From NCBI GenBank assembly GCA_032229975.1, contig JAVXVG010000033.1:23749-87748 (forward strand): DNA of 64,000 nucleotides, written 5' to 3'. Origin of the DNA: JAIVGV01 sp032229975. GTDB lineage: Bacteria; Acidobacteriota; Blastocatellia; Pyrinomonadales; Pyrinomonadaceae. The translations under genes and the position numbers were made by a program. Under the pieces are notes generated by a model. It saw nothing but the letters and a program-made list of their open reading frames with translations. It searched no databases and was not told where the DNA came from. Numbering within the stretch: position 1 is the first letter of the stretch; every line of letters begins with the position of its first letter. This document shows positions 26,680-35,508 of this stretch, in pieces.

Positions 26680-28617
26680 ATGAAGTTTGAAGACGAATCG
26701 CAAAACCTGAAGCTGCGACTACGCATCATTCAAGTGCTCATCGTCGCGCTGCTCGCCGTGCTTGGCACGCGCCTCTATTACCTGCAAGTCGTCAAGGGCG
26801 CGTACTACGCGGATCGCGCGGAGAACCAGCGCGTGCGTCGCCTGCCGATCCCCGCGCAGCGCGGGACGATCTTTGATCGCAACGGCAAAATTCTTGTTGA
26901 CTCGCGCCCGACTTATAACGTCATCCTCTCGCGCGAGGAGATGAAGGGGCGCGACTACGCGACGCTCGCCTCGCCGCTCTCGCAAGGTCTCGGCGTTGAC
27001 GAAGAGGCCCTGCGCGAGCGATTCGATGAGCTGGCCCGTCAGCCCGCCTTCGAGTCCATCATCATCAAACAGAATGCGAGCCCGGCGGACATCGCTTGGG
27101 TCGAGACGCATCAGGGGATCGATCACTCGGAGCTGCGCATCGAGCAGCAGCCGCAGCGTCGCTATCCGGAGAACGGCATGCTCGCGCACGTGCTCGGCTA
27201 CGTCGGCGAAGTGAACCCGAAGCAGCTTGAGCGCGACGACTTCAAGAAGAAGAATTTGAAGCCCGGCGACGTTGTCGGGCAAGAGGGCATCGAGTCAACC
27301 TACGACGAATACCTGCGCGGCATCGACGGCTATCGCGAAGTGATCGTCGATAGTCGCGGGCAGATACAGGACACGATCCGCACGGTCGAGCCGCAGCCCG
27401 GTCAGGATTTGGTCACGACCGTCGATCTCGATCTGCAACTCGTCGCCGAAGATCAACTGCGCAACTCGCCGAACGGTCGCGGCGTCATCATCGCCCTCGA
27501 CCCGAACAACGGCGAGATACTCGCGCTCGCTTCCGCACCGACCTACGATCCGAATCTCTTCTCGCAAAACGTCATCACGCGCGATTCGCGACAGAAGATC
27601 GCCGCGCTCTTCCGCGACCCAACGCACCCGATGATCAATCGCGCGATATCGGGCCGCTATCCGCCCGGCTCGACTTGGAAGATTCCGATGTCGGTCGCGG
27701 GTCTGCAACAGAAAGCGATCACGGTTCAACACTCGAACCTCGTCTGCGGCGGCGGCATACAGATCGGCAACAAGTTCACGCGCTGCATGGGCCACCATGG
27801 CTCGCCCGACATACGCACCGCCATTCGCGTCTCCTGCGACGGCTACTTCTACCGACTCGGTTTGAAGATGGGCATCGACGGCATCATGAAGATGGTTGAC
27901 ATGTTCGATCTCAACAAGCGAACGGGCGTCGATCTGCCGCACGAGCTTGTCAGTTGGACGCCGTCGCCCGACTTCAAAAAACGTTTCAACCCGCACGATC
28001 CCGATTGGCGCGACATCGACACGGTCTATGCCTCGTTCGGACAGGTTTATGACATCATCACGCCCATCGCTCTCGTCCGCACGATTGCGGGCATCGCCGT
28101 CGGCGGCAAGCTCTACGTCCCGCACCTGCTCAAAGAGGTGAAAGTTTCGACGGCGGTCGGCGACGCGAACGACGCGGAAGCGTTCCGCCGCGAGCGACCC
28201 GCGAAGACCTACGAACAGATTTACGGCGAGCGCACCGATCAACCGCGACCGAATCCGAAGAACGTCGAGATCGCGGATGAGAATCATCGCGCGGTCGTCG
28301 AAGGAATGTGGCAGGTCGTCAACAACGGCGGCACGGGCGCGGTCGTCAAGATCGACGGCATGGACATCGCGGGCAAGACGGGAACGGCGCAGGTCGCCTC
28401 GCTCGGTAAGGACGTTGGACAGAACAAAGATCACTCTTGGTTCGTCTCCTACGCCCCCGCCTTCAAGCCGCAGATCGCGATGGTGGCCCTCATCGAGAAC
28501 GTCGGCTTCGGCGGCAAGTTCGCCGCCCCCGCCGTCCGGCAGATGTACGAAGCCTATTACCGCGAGCAGCACAACGGCGAAGCCGCGCCGGGCACGCAGA
28601 TAGCTGCGAAACGGTAG
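26680..28617 (+). CDS. mrdA: Penicillin-binding protein 2 (elongation transpeptidase)
   Basis: Cross-links peptidoglycan during cell elongation. The 645-residue protein has one N-terminal membrane helix (IIQVLIVALLAVLGTRLYYL, residues 15-34) and a PBP dimerisation domain with RAENQRVRRLPIPAQRGTIF at 47-66. The transpeptidase domain carries the catalytic Ser in PPGSTWKIPMS near 330 (SxxK = STWK), SCDGYFYRLG as the SxN/D element and GKTGTAQV as the KTG box. SxD in place of SxN is normal for PBP2. Follows mreD after 133 bp with GAGG before the ATG. RodA, its partner, is next. Confidence 0.96.
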   Translation: MKFEDESQNLKLRLRIIQVLIVALLAVLGTRLYYLQVVKGAYYADRAENQRVRRLPIPAQRGTIFDRNGKILVDSRPTYNVILSREEMKGRDYATLASPLSQGLGVDEEALRERFDELARQPAFESIIIKQNASPADIAWVETHQGIDHSELRIEQQPQRRYPENGMLAHVLGYVGEVNPKQLERDDFKKKNLKPGDVVGQEGIESTYDEYLRGIDGYREVIVDSRGQIQDTIRTVEPQPGQDLVTTVDLDLQLVAEDQLRNSPNGRGVIIALDPNNGEILALASAPTYDPNLFSQNVITRDSRQKIAALFRDPTHPMINRAISGRYPPGSTWKIPMSVAGLQQKAITVQHSNLVCGGGIQIGNKFTRCMGHHGSPDIRTAIRVSCDGYFYRLGLKMGIDGIMKMVDMFDLNKRTGVDLPHELVSWTPSPDFKKRFNPHDPDWRDIDTVYASFGQVYDIITPIALVRTIAGIAVGGKLYVPHLLKEVKVSTAVGDANDAEAFRRERPAKTYEQIYGERTDQPRPNPKNVEIADENHRAVVEGMWQVVNNGGTGAVVKIDGMDIAGKTGTAQVASLGKDVGQNKDHSWFVSYAPAFKPQIAMVALIENVGFGGKFAAPAVRQMYEAYYREQHNGEAAPGTQIAAKR

Positions 28618-28678
28618 ATCGTAAATGGTGAATCGTTGAACTAAACGAATCCGCTACGATTTACCATTTACCATTCAC
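28618..28678. repeat. Heptad inverted array between the PBP2 gene and rodA
   Basis: It begins at the base after the PBP2 TAG. Left arm heptads are GTAAATG, GTGAATC, GTTGAAC (28621-28641), and the right arm reads GATTTAC, CATTTAC, CATTCAC (28658-28678). The spacer is about 16 bases. It ends 7 bases before the rodA ATG, and no Shine-Dalgarno is visible. Confidence 0.9.
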
Positions 28679-28685
28679 GAGCTTT

Positions 28686-29810
28686 ATGGTTGCCATCTTA
28701 GAGAAGCACCGCTTCCGCGATTTCGACTGGCTGCTGACGCTGCTGGCGTGCGGCATCGTCTTCTTCGGCACGTGGCAGATTCATAACGCGCAGCCGACCG
28801 AGAATTATTGGAAGAAGCAGCTCATCGGTCTGCTCATCTCGCTGGCCGTGATGCTCATCGTGTCTCTGACCGACTATCGCAAGCTCGTCAACTTCGCGCC
28901 GGCCTTCTACATCTTCGGTCTCGTCCTGCTCGTCCTCGTGCTCATCCCACACGTCGGGATGCGCGTCAACGGGCAGCAGTGTTGGATCAAGCTGCCGGGC
29001 ATCGGACAGTTTCAGCCTTCGGAGTTCGTTAAAGTTCCGACGGTGCTGATGCTCGCCTACTACTTCGGCAAGGTGCGCTCACGCGCGCTCACTTGGTTTG
29101 AGATCGCTGTGGGCTGCGGCATCCTCGCGCTGCCCGTCGGTCTCATCCTGCTTGAGCCGGACACGGGACAGGTGCTCACCTACATACCTCTGCTGGCCGT
29201 CGTGCTCTTCCTCTCGTCGGTGCGGATGTGGATCGTCGTCGTGTCGCTCGTGATCTGCATCGCGGGCGCGCCGCTCTTCTACACGGTCGGCGTCAAGACC
29301 GGCGTGCTGCACGGCTACAAGTTGGAGCGCATCAACGTCATTCTCGATCCGGAGAATGCAGACAAGCGCGGCTTTGGTTACCACACGTGGCAATCGATCC
29401 TGACAGTCGGCAAGGGCGGACTCACCGGCTCGCGCGGCGAAGAGGACGAGTTCTCGCAGAGTCGTCTGAAATTTTTACCTGAGCCGCACACCGATTTCAT
29501 CTTCGCCGTCACCGCCGAGACGACCGGCTTCATCGGCTGCGTCTTGTTGTTACTCGCCTACGCCGTCCTGCTCACGCGACTGCTGACGGGGGCCCGACGC
29601 GCGCCCGACCGCGCAGGGATGCTCGTCATCATGGCAATCGTCGGCGGGCTCGCGTTTCAAATCTTCATCAACGTCGGTATGGCCCTCGGCATCCTTCCCG
29701 TCATTGGCGTGCCGCTTCCATTGATGAGCGCGGGACTCTCAAGCGTGCTCGCCACCTTCATCGCCATCGGCTTCGCCGTCAGCGTGCAGCTCCGTCGTTT
29801 CGTCAACTGA
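28686..29810 (+). CDS. rodA: Peptidoglycan glycosyltransferase RodA
   Basis: SEDS-family lipid II polymerase that works with PBP2. The 374-residue protein has about ten hydrophobic helices. Family marks are KLPGIGQFQPSEFVKVPTVL near residue 101, LLEPDTGQVLTYIPLLAV near 156 with the catalytic Asp, YHTWQSILTVGKGGLTG near 235, LPEPHTDFIFAVTAE near 263 and GVPLPLMSAGLSSVLATFIA near 340. It is the last gene of the mre block, followed by a strong bidirectional terminator. Confidence 0.97.
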   Translation: MVAILEKHRFRDFDWLLTLLACGIVFFGTWQIHNAQPTENYWKKQLIGLLISLAVMLIVSLTDYRKLVNFAPAFYIFGLVLLVLVLIPHVGMRVNGQQCWIKLPGIGQFQPSEFVKVPTVLMLAYYFGKVRSRALTWFEIAVGCGILALPVGLILLEPDTGQVLTYIPLLAVVLFLSSVRMWIVVVSLVICIAGAPLFYTVGVKTGVLHGYKLERINVILDPENADKRGFGYHTWQSILTVGKGGLTGSRGEEDEFSQSRLKFLPEPHTDFIFAVTAETTGFIGCVLLLLAYAVLLTRLLTGARRAPDRAGMLVIMAIVGGLAFQIFINVGMALGILPVIGVPLPLMSAGLSSVLATFIAIGFAVSVQLRRFVN

Positions 29811-29860
29811 AAACTTCAGAGTCGATGGCGGACAGACTTAAGACACCGCAAGCCATGTTG

Positions 29861-29907
29861 AAAAAAGTTCGCGTGCGTCGTGATGTGCGGCGCACGCGAA
29901 CTTTTTT
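29861..29907. terminator. Bidirectional intrinsic terminator
   Basis: AAAAAAGTTCGCGTGCG (29861-29877) pairs perfectly with CGCACGCGAACTTTTTT (29891-29907), so a T6 run follows the stem in both directions. It ends the mre operon and the convergent small secreted-protein gene. Confidence 0.9.
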
Positions 29908-29947
29908 GATGGCCTTGCCCTACTCGTCGATCTAACGAGACTTCGGT

Positions 29948-30343
29948 TTATTTCGCGACTGCGGTCTTGCCTGAAGCCGAGGCCGGACAATGACGGTCAA
30001 AGCCGCCAACGTCAGCCGTCGCAGTGATGGTCTTTCCGCCTGCCCCTCCCGTGTCCACGGTGATGCTCGAAGTTCCCTGACCCGATGAGATCGTGCCCGC
30101 CGAGACATCCCAGTTGAACGTCGGCGACACGTTCTCGTCGCCCCCCTTCACGTCCAGCGTGCACGTGATGGGCTCACCATCTTTGACCTTATCCGGGCAC
30201 GTCATCTTCACGGCCGGGCACACGTTCGGCGTCGGCGCGGGCGATGCCTTCTGTTGATTCGATGCCGTCGCTCCCGCGCCCGCGAGCAGCGCGAGCGAGA
30301 TGACGGCGAGCGGCGCGATGATGCGCCTGTAGTTGAATTTCAT
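29948..30343 (-). CDS. Small secreted Ig/PKD-like protein
   Basis: A 131-residue protein with a signal peptide (IIAPLAVISLALLAGAGATA). Its mature part resembles a single Ig/PKD-type beta domain: CPAVKMTCPDKVKDGEPITC, then FNWDVSAGTISSGQG and KTITATADVGGFDRHCPAS. Four Cys residues could form two disulfides. The start at 30343 is set by GGGGAG seven bases upstream; the open frame beyond that (to 30454) lacks support. Function unknown. It probably acts in the periplasm or outside the cell. It shares the terminator at 29861-29907 with rodA. Confidence 0.8.
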   Translation of the reverse strand: MKFNYRRIIAPLAVISLALLAGAGATASNQQKASPAPTPNVCPAVKMTCPDKVKDGEPITCTLDVKGGDENVSPTFNWDVSAGTISSGQGTSSITVDTGGAGGKTITATADVGGFDRHCPASASGKTAVAK

Positions 30344-31168
30344 GTATCTACTCCCCAGAGGTTTTAGTTTGAACTTCGTTGCCGAATAAAACTTTGGAGC
30401 GGGCGATGTGGCGGGCCCTTCCCCTTCGGACAATGAGCGAGACCTTACATTCAAATTCCGATCTGGTCAAAGTCAGACCTCTCTCGACTTCGACGCGTGC
30501 ACGTCTTGCTCGCGTTTCGCCGCCCTCTCGTTTATACTCGCGACTGTCTCGCCCTGTGAGAGTTCGCTTTCGCGCCGCATGAGTGGCGCGTGGCGCGTTG
30601 AACGAGTTGGTGCGCGCCAAGCGGGCGAGGCGCAAGTTTTGAATGGGTCGCATGGGAACGTCCCACGCGATCATCGATGAGATGTTTGGAGCCGCTTCCG
30701 GGTCAAGCCGTTTGCAGAGACGCACGTGTGCGTCGAGATAAGAACGGCTTCGTCGTTGCGCATCAGACGCACGACGACGACGACAACTCGCCACGGCGAG
30801 ACGGCCGGATTCTAGCGCGCGTGCCCTTTGCGGCACTCGACGCGCGGTCGAGAGCGCGCACAAGTTGTGCGCTGACTCGGACGAGCGGCGGCTCGACGGG
30901 GTTTCCGAGTGGACAGTTTCAGACGCCTTCCCGCACGACGGGGGGCGCGACACGGCTTGACCCTCTCTTTCCGGGGCCAGCTCACGCGCCCGATTATTCG
31001 CGCGACGCCGCGTAAGATTCTCACGCCCGAACGCACGGCGAGCGATAACCCGCGCCGCTCAAGAGCCACCTGCTTCTCATCAACACACCCGTCCACAGTT
31101 CGCACGCCGACGCGCAGACCACAGCTTGCGCGCGCGTGCCCCTTCCAAGAGGAGTCAATAAAGTTTCA
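30344..31168. other. Long structured leader/intergenic region upstream of the RNase E/G gene
   Basis: The 825 bp between divergent genes hold no convincing coding frame. Two clear RNA-type structures are present. One is TCGCATGGGA (30648-30657) pairing with TCCCACGCGA (30661-30670). The other is a nested hairpin at 30705-30750, with outer arms AAGCCGTT/AACGGCTT and inner arms GACGCAC/GTGCGTC. A TATACT at 30533-30538 is a possible -10 box without a well-spaced -35. E. coli rne is autoregulated through hairpins in a long 5' leader, so a similar role here is plausible. A free-standing small RNA is the alternative. Confidence 0.45.
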
Positions 31169-34100
31169 ATGTCGAAAGAGTTAATCGTTAGCCTCAACGG
31201 GCGCGAAAAGAAGATCGCCATCATCGAGGATGGCAGAGTGACAGAGTTCTACATCGAGCGCGGCGAGGGCGGTCAGGGCATCGTCGGCAACATCTACAAG
31301 GGGCGCGTCATGCGCGTGCTCCCCGGTATGCAGTCGGCCTTCGTTGACATCGGACTGGAGCGCGATGCCTTCCTCTACGTCTCTGATTTCTTCGACGAAG
31401 AGGAAGAGTTCGAGCGCATCGTCGTCGATAAGACGAAGGGCGGCGACGCTGACTCGGCGCGCGCCGCCGCGCGTGATCAGTTGGAGCGTTCACGCGTCGA
31501 GCGCGAGCGACAGATGGAGACGGCCCACGAGCGCGCGCTGCCCGCGCCCGCCGATGGCGAAGAGGAAGAAGAAGTCGCGACGCCCGAAATCTCCGCCGCC
31601 GCAACCAGCGACGAAGAGGAGACGCAAGAGGTGGCCGCGACGACAACAACAACGCAGGCTGCCGCGCCTTCATCCGAAGAGATCGGCGAAGGTGGCGGGC
31701 GCGGTCGCCGCAGGCGCGGTCGCGGGAGCCGCCGCGACGAGCGCGATCAGACGGGCATGCAACAGGGCACGCCACGCGAGTCCTCGGCAGCGCAGACAAA
31801 GAGTTTCGAGGAAGACGTGCAATCACGTCTTGCCACGCGCGAGGAGATCGACACGCCGTTTGCAGTCGCGGCTGATTCGTTCGAGCGTGTCGTCGATGAA
31901 GAAGGGAATGCCGCAAGCGACACGGGCGAGATGTTCAAGGACGCGCGCGTGCAAGAGCGCATCACCGATCAGATTCATGCGAGCGAGTTCGCCTTCGACG
32001 ACGCCGCGACCGCAGAGGTCGGCTCGCTGCTCACAACACAGAATCTCTCTGCGGGCGGCGACTTCCAGCGAGTGGCTGATGACGAGGACGAAGGGGCGAG
32101 CAAGTCGCCGCGTCAGACGCGCGGAGTGCAGCGAGCGGTCGCCGCATCAGTGGTCGCGATTGAAGAAGATTTGAGCGAGACCGGCCCGACAGTGAGCGGC
32201 GCAGCGCAATCGTTCGAGCGCGTGAGCGACGACGAGAAGGCTGCTGAAGGAACGCCCGCAAGATCGACTGCAACTGGCGGAGGCGCGAAGAAGCGCACTG
32301 CTTCGAAGAAGGCTGCGGCTGCATCGAAGGGCGCGGCATCGAAGCGCACTGCCTCGAAGAAGGGCGCAGCGTCGAAGAAGGCTGCGGGCAAAGGCGCGTC
32401 GAAGGGGCGCGCGGGCAAGGGCGGCGAGGGCGATGCGGAGGCTAACGTCTCGACGCGCTCGCCGCGTGGTGAGTTCGCGCGACGCGGCGGTCGGCGTCGG
32501 CGCGGCGGTCGCGCCGGTGAAGGCACGCCGAACGATGAAGCGAACAGCGCGAACGGCGCGAACGGTCACGCCGAAGAGGTAACGGAGAACGAAGTCGTTG
32601 ATGCGCCGGAAACTTTCGCGCCCGCCGAAGTAGAGGCGACGCACGTTCAAGAAGAGGTGGCCCAACAGCCGCGCGAAGAGGGCAGTCGTCATGAAGAGGG
32701 CGGTCGTGCGTCCCGCGAAGCAGTTAATGATCGTCCGCCTCGTGAAGAAGTCGCGCGCGAGCAGCGCACCGAAGATGGGCGCGGCGAGCGTGGTCGCGTT
32801 GAACGCAACGAGCGTTCGGATCGTGGCGGTCGCGGAGGAGATCGCGTTGGTCGCGGCACGGGCAGTGATCGCGACAATCGCGGCGGCGGTCGAGACACGC
32901 GCGGCGGTCGGGACACGCGCGACGCGCGCAGTGGTGGCCCTCGCGAAGTTGGTCGCGACAATCGCGAAGGCGGCGGTGGCCGTGACAACCGCGAAGGAAG
33001 TCGCGAGGGACAAGGTGGCCGTGAGGGGCAAGGTGGCCGCGACAACAGGGATCGCGGTGGGCGACGCGGCGCGCCGACGATCACGGACTTGCTGCGCGAG
33101 GGACAAGAGGTGCTCGTGCAGATCGCGAAGGAGCCGATCTCGCAGAAGGGCGCGCGCATCACCTCGCACATCGCTCTGCCCGGTCGCTTTCTCGTGTATA
33201 TGCCGACCATCGAGCACGTCGGTGTCTCGCGCAAGATCGAATCTGATTCAGAACGTCAACGCCTGCGCAAACTCATCGCCAACATTCGCGTGACCGAAGA
33301 AGTGCCGTCGGGCGGCTTCATCGTCCGCACGGCCGGCACGGGGATCAGCGAGCAGGACTTGCGCGACGACGCGCGCTATCTCGTCCGCACGTGGCGCGAC
33401 ATCAAGCGCGGCGCAGACAAGCTCAAGCCACCGTCGATGGCCCACAAAGACCTCGACCTCGTGCAGCGCATACTACGCGATCAACTCTCGGACGACTTCT
33501 CCGCGATCCGCGTCGATTCCGAAGAGGAGTTTCGCGAGATCGTCGAGTTCGTCAATCGCATCCAGCCGCGGCTCGTCAATCGCGTCAAGCTCTACACGCG
33601 CGAAGAACCCATACTCGAAGCCTTCGGCGTGCAGGCTGAGATCGACAAGGCGATCAAGCCGCGCGTGTGGCTGAGATCGGGCGGCTATCTCGTCATCAAT
33701 CAGACGGAGGCTCTCGTCGCCATCGACGTGAACACGGGCAAGTACGTCGGCGGTCGCGGCGGCTCGCGTTTGGAAGATACGATTACGAAGACGAATCTCG
33801 AAGCCGTCGATGAGATCGCGCGACAGATACGCCTGCGCGATCTCGGCGGCATCATCGTGCTCGATCTGATCGACATGGAAGACAGGCGCAATCGCAATCG
33901 CGTGATGGGCGCACTGCAAGACGCGTTGCGTGATGACAAGTCGCCGACGAAGCTGCTTTCGTTTAACGACTTCGGACTCGCCATCATGACTCGCAAGCGC
34001 GTCAAGCAGTCGCTGGAGCGCACGCTCTGCTCTCCTTGTCCTTATTGCACCGGCGCGGGTCTCGTTAAATCGCCGCAGACGATCTGCTACGAGATACTCG

Positions 34101-34300
34101 AAGAGGCGCGCAGTCTGGCGCGTGCGATGAAGGACGACGAGATCAAACAGGCCACTCTGCGCGTGAACCCCGAAGTGGCCCGTGCGCTGCGCTCAACCGA
34201 GCGCGACGTGCTTCGAGAGATCGAGGATTATCTCGGCGCGGTCGATCTCACCGCCGACGAGCGCGTGCATCAAGAGCAGTTCGACTTCGCGCTCGTTTAA
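31169..34300 (+). CDS. rne: Ribonuclease E/G with a giant low-complexity insert inside the S1 domain
   Basis: Endoribonuclease for mRNA decay and rRNA processing. The first half of an S1 domain occupies residues 1-89 (ELIVSLNGREKKIAIIEDG; GNIYKGRVMRVLPGMQSAFV). Residues about 90-635 are an insert: acidic first, then Ala-Ser-Lys repeats (KRTASKK-type), then RGG/RDNRGG-rich. The second half of S1 resumes at ITDLLREGQEVLVQIAKE. The catalytic core follows intact: the Asp in VAIDVNTGKYVGG near 852, the Asp of VLDLIDMED near 900 and the Zn-link CPYC near 955. It ends soon after (1043 residues), without the usual C-terminal scaffold. ATG at 31169 is preferred; GGAG is 14 bases upstream. Confidence 0.93.
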   Translation: MSKELIVSLNGREKKIAIIEDGRVTEFYIERGEGGQGIVGNIYKGRVMRVLPGMQSAFVDIGLERDAFLYVSDFFDEEEEFERIVVDKTKGGDADSARAAARDQLERSRVERERQMETAHERALPAPADGEEEEEVATPEISAAATSDEEETQEVAATTTTTQAAAPSSEEIGEGGGRGRRRRGRGSRRDERDQTGMQQGTPRESSAAQTKSFEEDVQSRLATREEIDTPFAVAADSFERVVDEEGNAASDTGEMFKDARVQERITDQIHASEFAFDDAATAEVGSLLTTQNLSAGGDFQRVADDEDEGASKSPRQTRGVQRAVAASVVAIEEDLSETGPTVSGAAQSFERVSDDEKAAEGTPARSTATGGGAKKRTASKKAAAASKGAASKRTASKKGAASKKAAGKGASKGRAGKGGEGDAEANVSTRSPRGEFARRGGRRRRGGRAGEGTPNDEANSANGANGHAEEVTENEVVDAPETFAPAEVEATHVQEEVAQQPREEGSRHEEGGRASREAVNDRPPREEVAREQRTEDGRGERGRVERNERSDRGGRGGDRVGRGTGSDRDNRGGGRDTRGGRDTRDARSGGPREVGRDNREGGGGRDNREGSREGQGGREGQGGRDNRDRGGRRGAPTITDLLREGQEVLVQIAKEPISQKGARITSHIALPGRFLVYMPTIEHVGVSRKIESDSERQRLRKLIANIRVTEEVPSGGFIVRTAGTGISEQDLRDDARYLVRTWRDIKRGADKLKPPSMAHKDLDLVQRILRDQLSDDFSAIRVDSEEEFREIVEFVNRIQPRLVNRVKLYTREEPILEAFGVQAEIDKAIKPRVWLRSGGYLVINQTEALVAIDVNTGKYVGGRGGSRLEDTITKTNLEAVDEIARQIRLRDLGGIIVLDLIDMEDRRNRNRVMGALQDALRDDKSPTKLLSFNDFGLAIMTRKRVKQSLERTLCSPCPYCTGAGLVKSPQTICYEILEEARSLARAMKDDEIKQATLRVNPEVARALRSTERDVLREIEDYLGAVDLTADERVHQEQFDFALV

Positions 34301-34318
34301 GTCTCGGTCGAATTAGCG

Positions 34319-34361
34319 AGTGAGCCGCAGGCTGGATGCGTCCACCTGCGGCTCACTTTTT
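34319..34361 (+). terminator. Intrinsic terminator after the RNase E/G gene
   Basis: AGTGAGCCGCAGG (34319-34331) pairs perfectly with CCTGCGGCTCACT (34345-34357) and is followed by a T-run. It lies 19 bases after the stop codon. Confidence 0.9.
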
Positions 34362-34479
34362 GCTGAGAATCTAAGTCTGCAATCTTAGAGCCCTCGTCTG
34401 GAGTGACAGCAGGCGTGTGAATTGGATACTCTGTCACACGCCGCACGCGGCATGAACGTCAAAACACGAAGGGAGCGGG

Positions 34480-35508
34480 ATGGCTGTTCCGGCGCGCAGA
34501 TTTCAGTGGGATGCTCTGACGGACGAAGAGCTACTCGATCTGCGTCTCTGCGATCTGCCCGTTCGCATCGAGGGCACTGCGCTCGCGGATCGCGTCGCGC
34601 GCGTGTACGACGAGCTTGAGAGTCGCGATCTCAGAGTGCGCCCGCACGTGTGGCTCGGCGAGGAATGGTTCTGTCCCGACGGTGTGCCCGGCTTCGCTAT
34701 CCCCTTCTATCTCGCGCACCCGCGACTCGTGAAACTCGAACGACGACAGATGCTCGAAGTCGAGGGCGGCACGGAGCGCGAATGCTTGCGCATCATGCGT
34801 CACGAAGCAGGCCACGCCGTCAGCAACGCCTTCTATCTGCATCGACGCAAACGTTGGCGCGATCAGTTCGGAAGTTTCCGCGAGCGTTACCCGCAGTTCT
34901 ATAAACCCGATCCGTCGAGTCGCGATTACGTGCTTCATCTCAAGGCTTGGTACGCGCAGGCCCATCCGGCCGAAGACTTCGCAGAGACCTTCGCCGTCTG
35001 GTTGCAGCCCGGCTCGCGTTGGCGTCGTCGCTATCAGGATTGGGGCGCGCTCAAGAAACTCAAGTACGTCGCGCAACTCATGGCGGAACTCTCAGGCGAG
35101 ACGCCGCCGAATCGTCGGCGCGACACTGTCGAGCCTCTCTCGAAACTGACGAAGACCTTGCGCGAACACTATGAGACGAAGCGCAGCCGCTATCTCTTCG
35201 CGGGCACGCTCGTGTACGACCGCGATCTCTTTCGCGTCTTTCACGCGAATCAGGGGAACGAGAAATACACGACCGCCGTGCAGTTCTTGCGCGCGTCGCA
35301 GCGCGAATTCTCGCAGTCGATTGCCGAGGTAACGGGCGTACATACCTACGCCGTCGATCAAGTCTTGGAGAACGTCATCGCGCGCTGCAAAGAGTTGCGT
35401 TTGCGCATGCGCCCGCCGCGCGAGACAGTCAAGCGCAAGGTTCTGATCATGCTCACGGCGCAGACCATGAAAGGCGTCCATGCGGGCTACCACCGCATCC
35501 CCTTATGA
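34480..35508 (+). CDS. Putative zinc-binding metallopeptidase
   Basis: A 342-residue protein. HEAGHAVSNAFYLH near residue 109 is an HExxH zinc motif, and HPAEDFAETFAVWL near 165 supplies the likely third ligand (Glu). FYLAHPRLVKLERRQMLEVE precedes it. This matches the family called putative zinc-binding metallo-peptidase (Peptidase_Mx type). No signal peptide is seen, so it is probably cytoplasmic. AGGGAG precedes the ATG. Its stop overlaps the start of the ATP-grasp gene as ATGA, implying translational coupling and a shared pathway. It is the first gene of the 34480-42732 run. Confidence 0.85.
   Translation: MAVPARRFQWDALTDEELLDLRLCDLPVRIEGTALADRVARVYDELESRDLRVRPHVWLGEEWFCPDGVPGFAIPFYLAHPRLVKLERRQMLEVEGGTERECLRIMRHEAGHAVSNAFYLHRRKRWRDQFGSFRERYPQFYKPDPSSRDYVLHLKAWYAQAHPAEDFAETFAVWLQPGSRWRRRYQDWGALKKLKYVAQLMAELSGETPPNRRRDTVEPLSKLTKTLREHYETKRSRYLFAGTLVYDRDLFRVFHANQGNEKYTTAVQFLRASQREFSQSIAEVTGVHTYAVDQVLENVIARCKELRLRMRPPRETVKRKVLIMLTAQTMKGVHAGYHRIPL

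Noticed and set aside
27800..27870. PBP2 as inactive because SxN is replaced by SCD
   Set aside because: An Asp in the third position of this motif is normal in PBP2 proteins. SxxK and KTG are intact.
30348..30953. A 201-residue minus-strand frame upstream of the RNase E/G gene
   Set aside because: Arg/Ser-rich shadow composition, no ribosome-binding site, no family similarity, and it overlaps the well-supported start of the 29948-30343 gene.
34020..34300. Frameshift or gene fusion in the RNase E/G gene explaining its insert
   Set aside because: The frame is continuous through both borders, both S1 halves are complementary, and codon use in the insert matches the rest.
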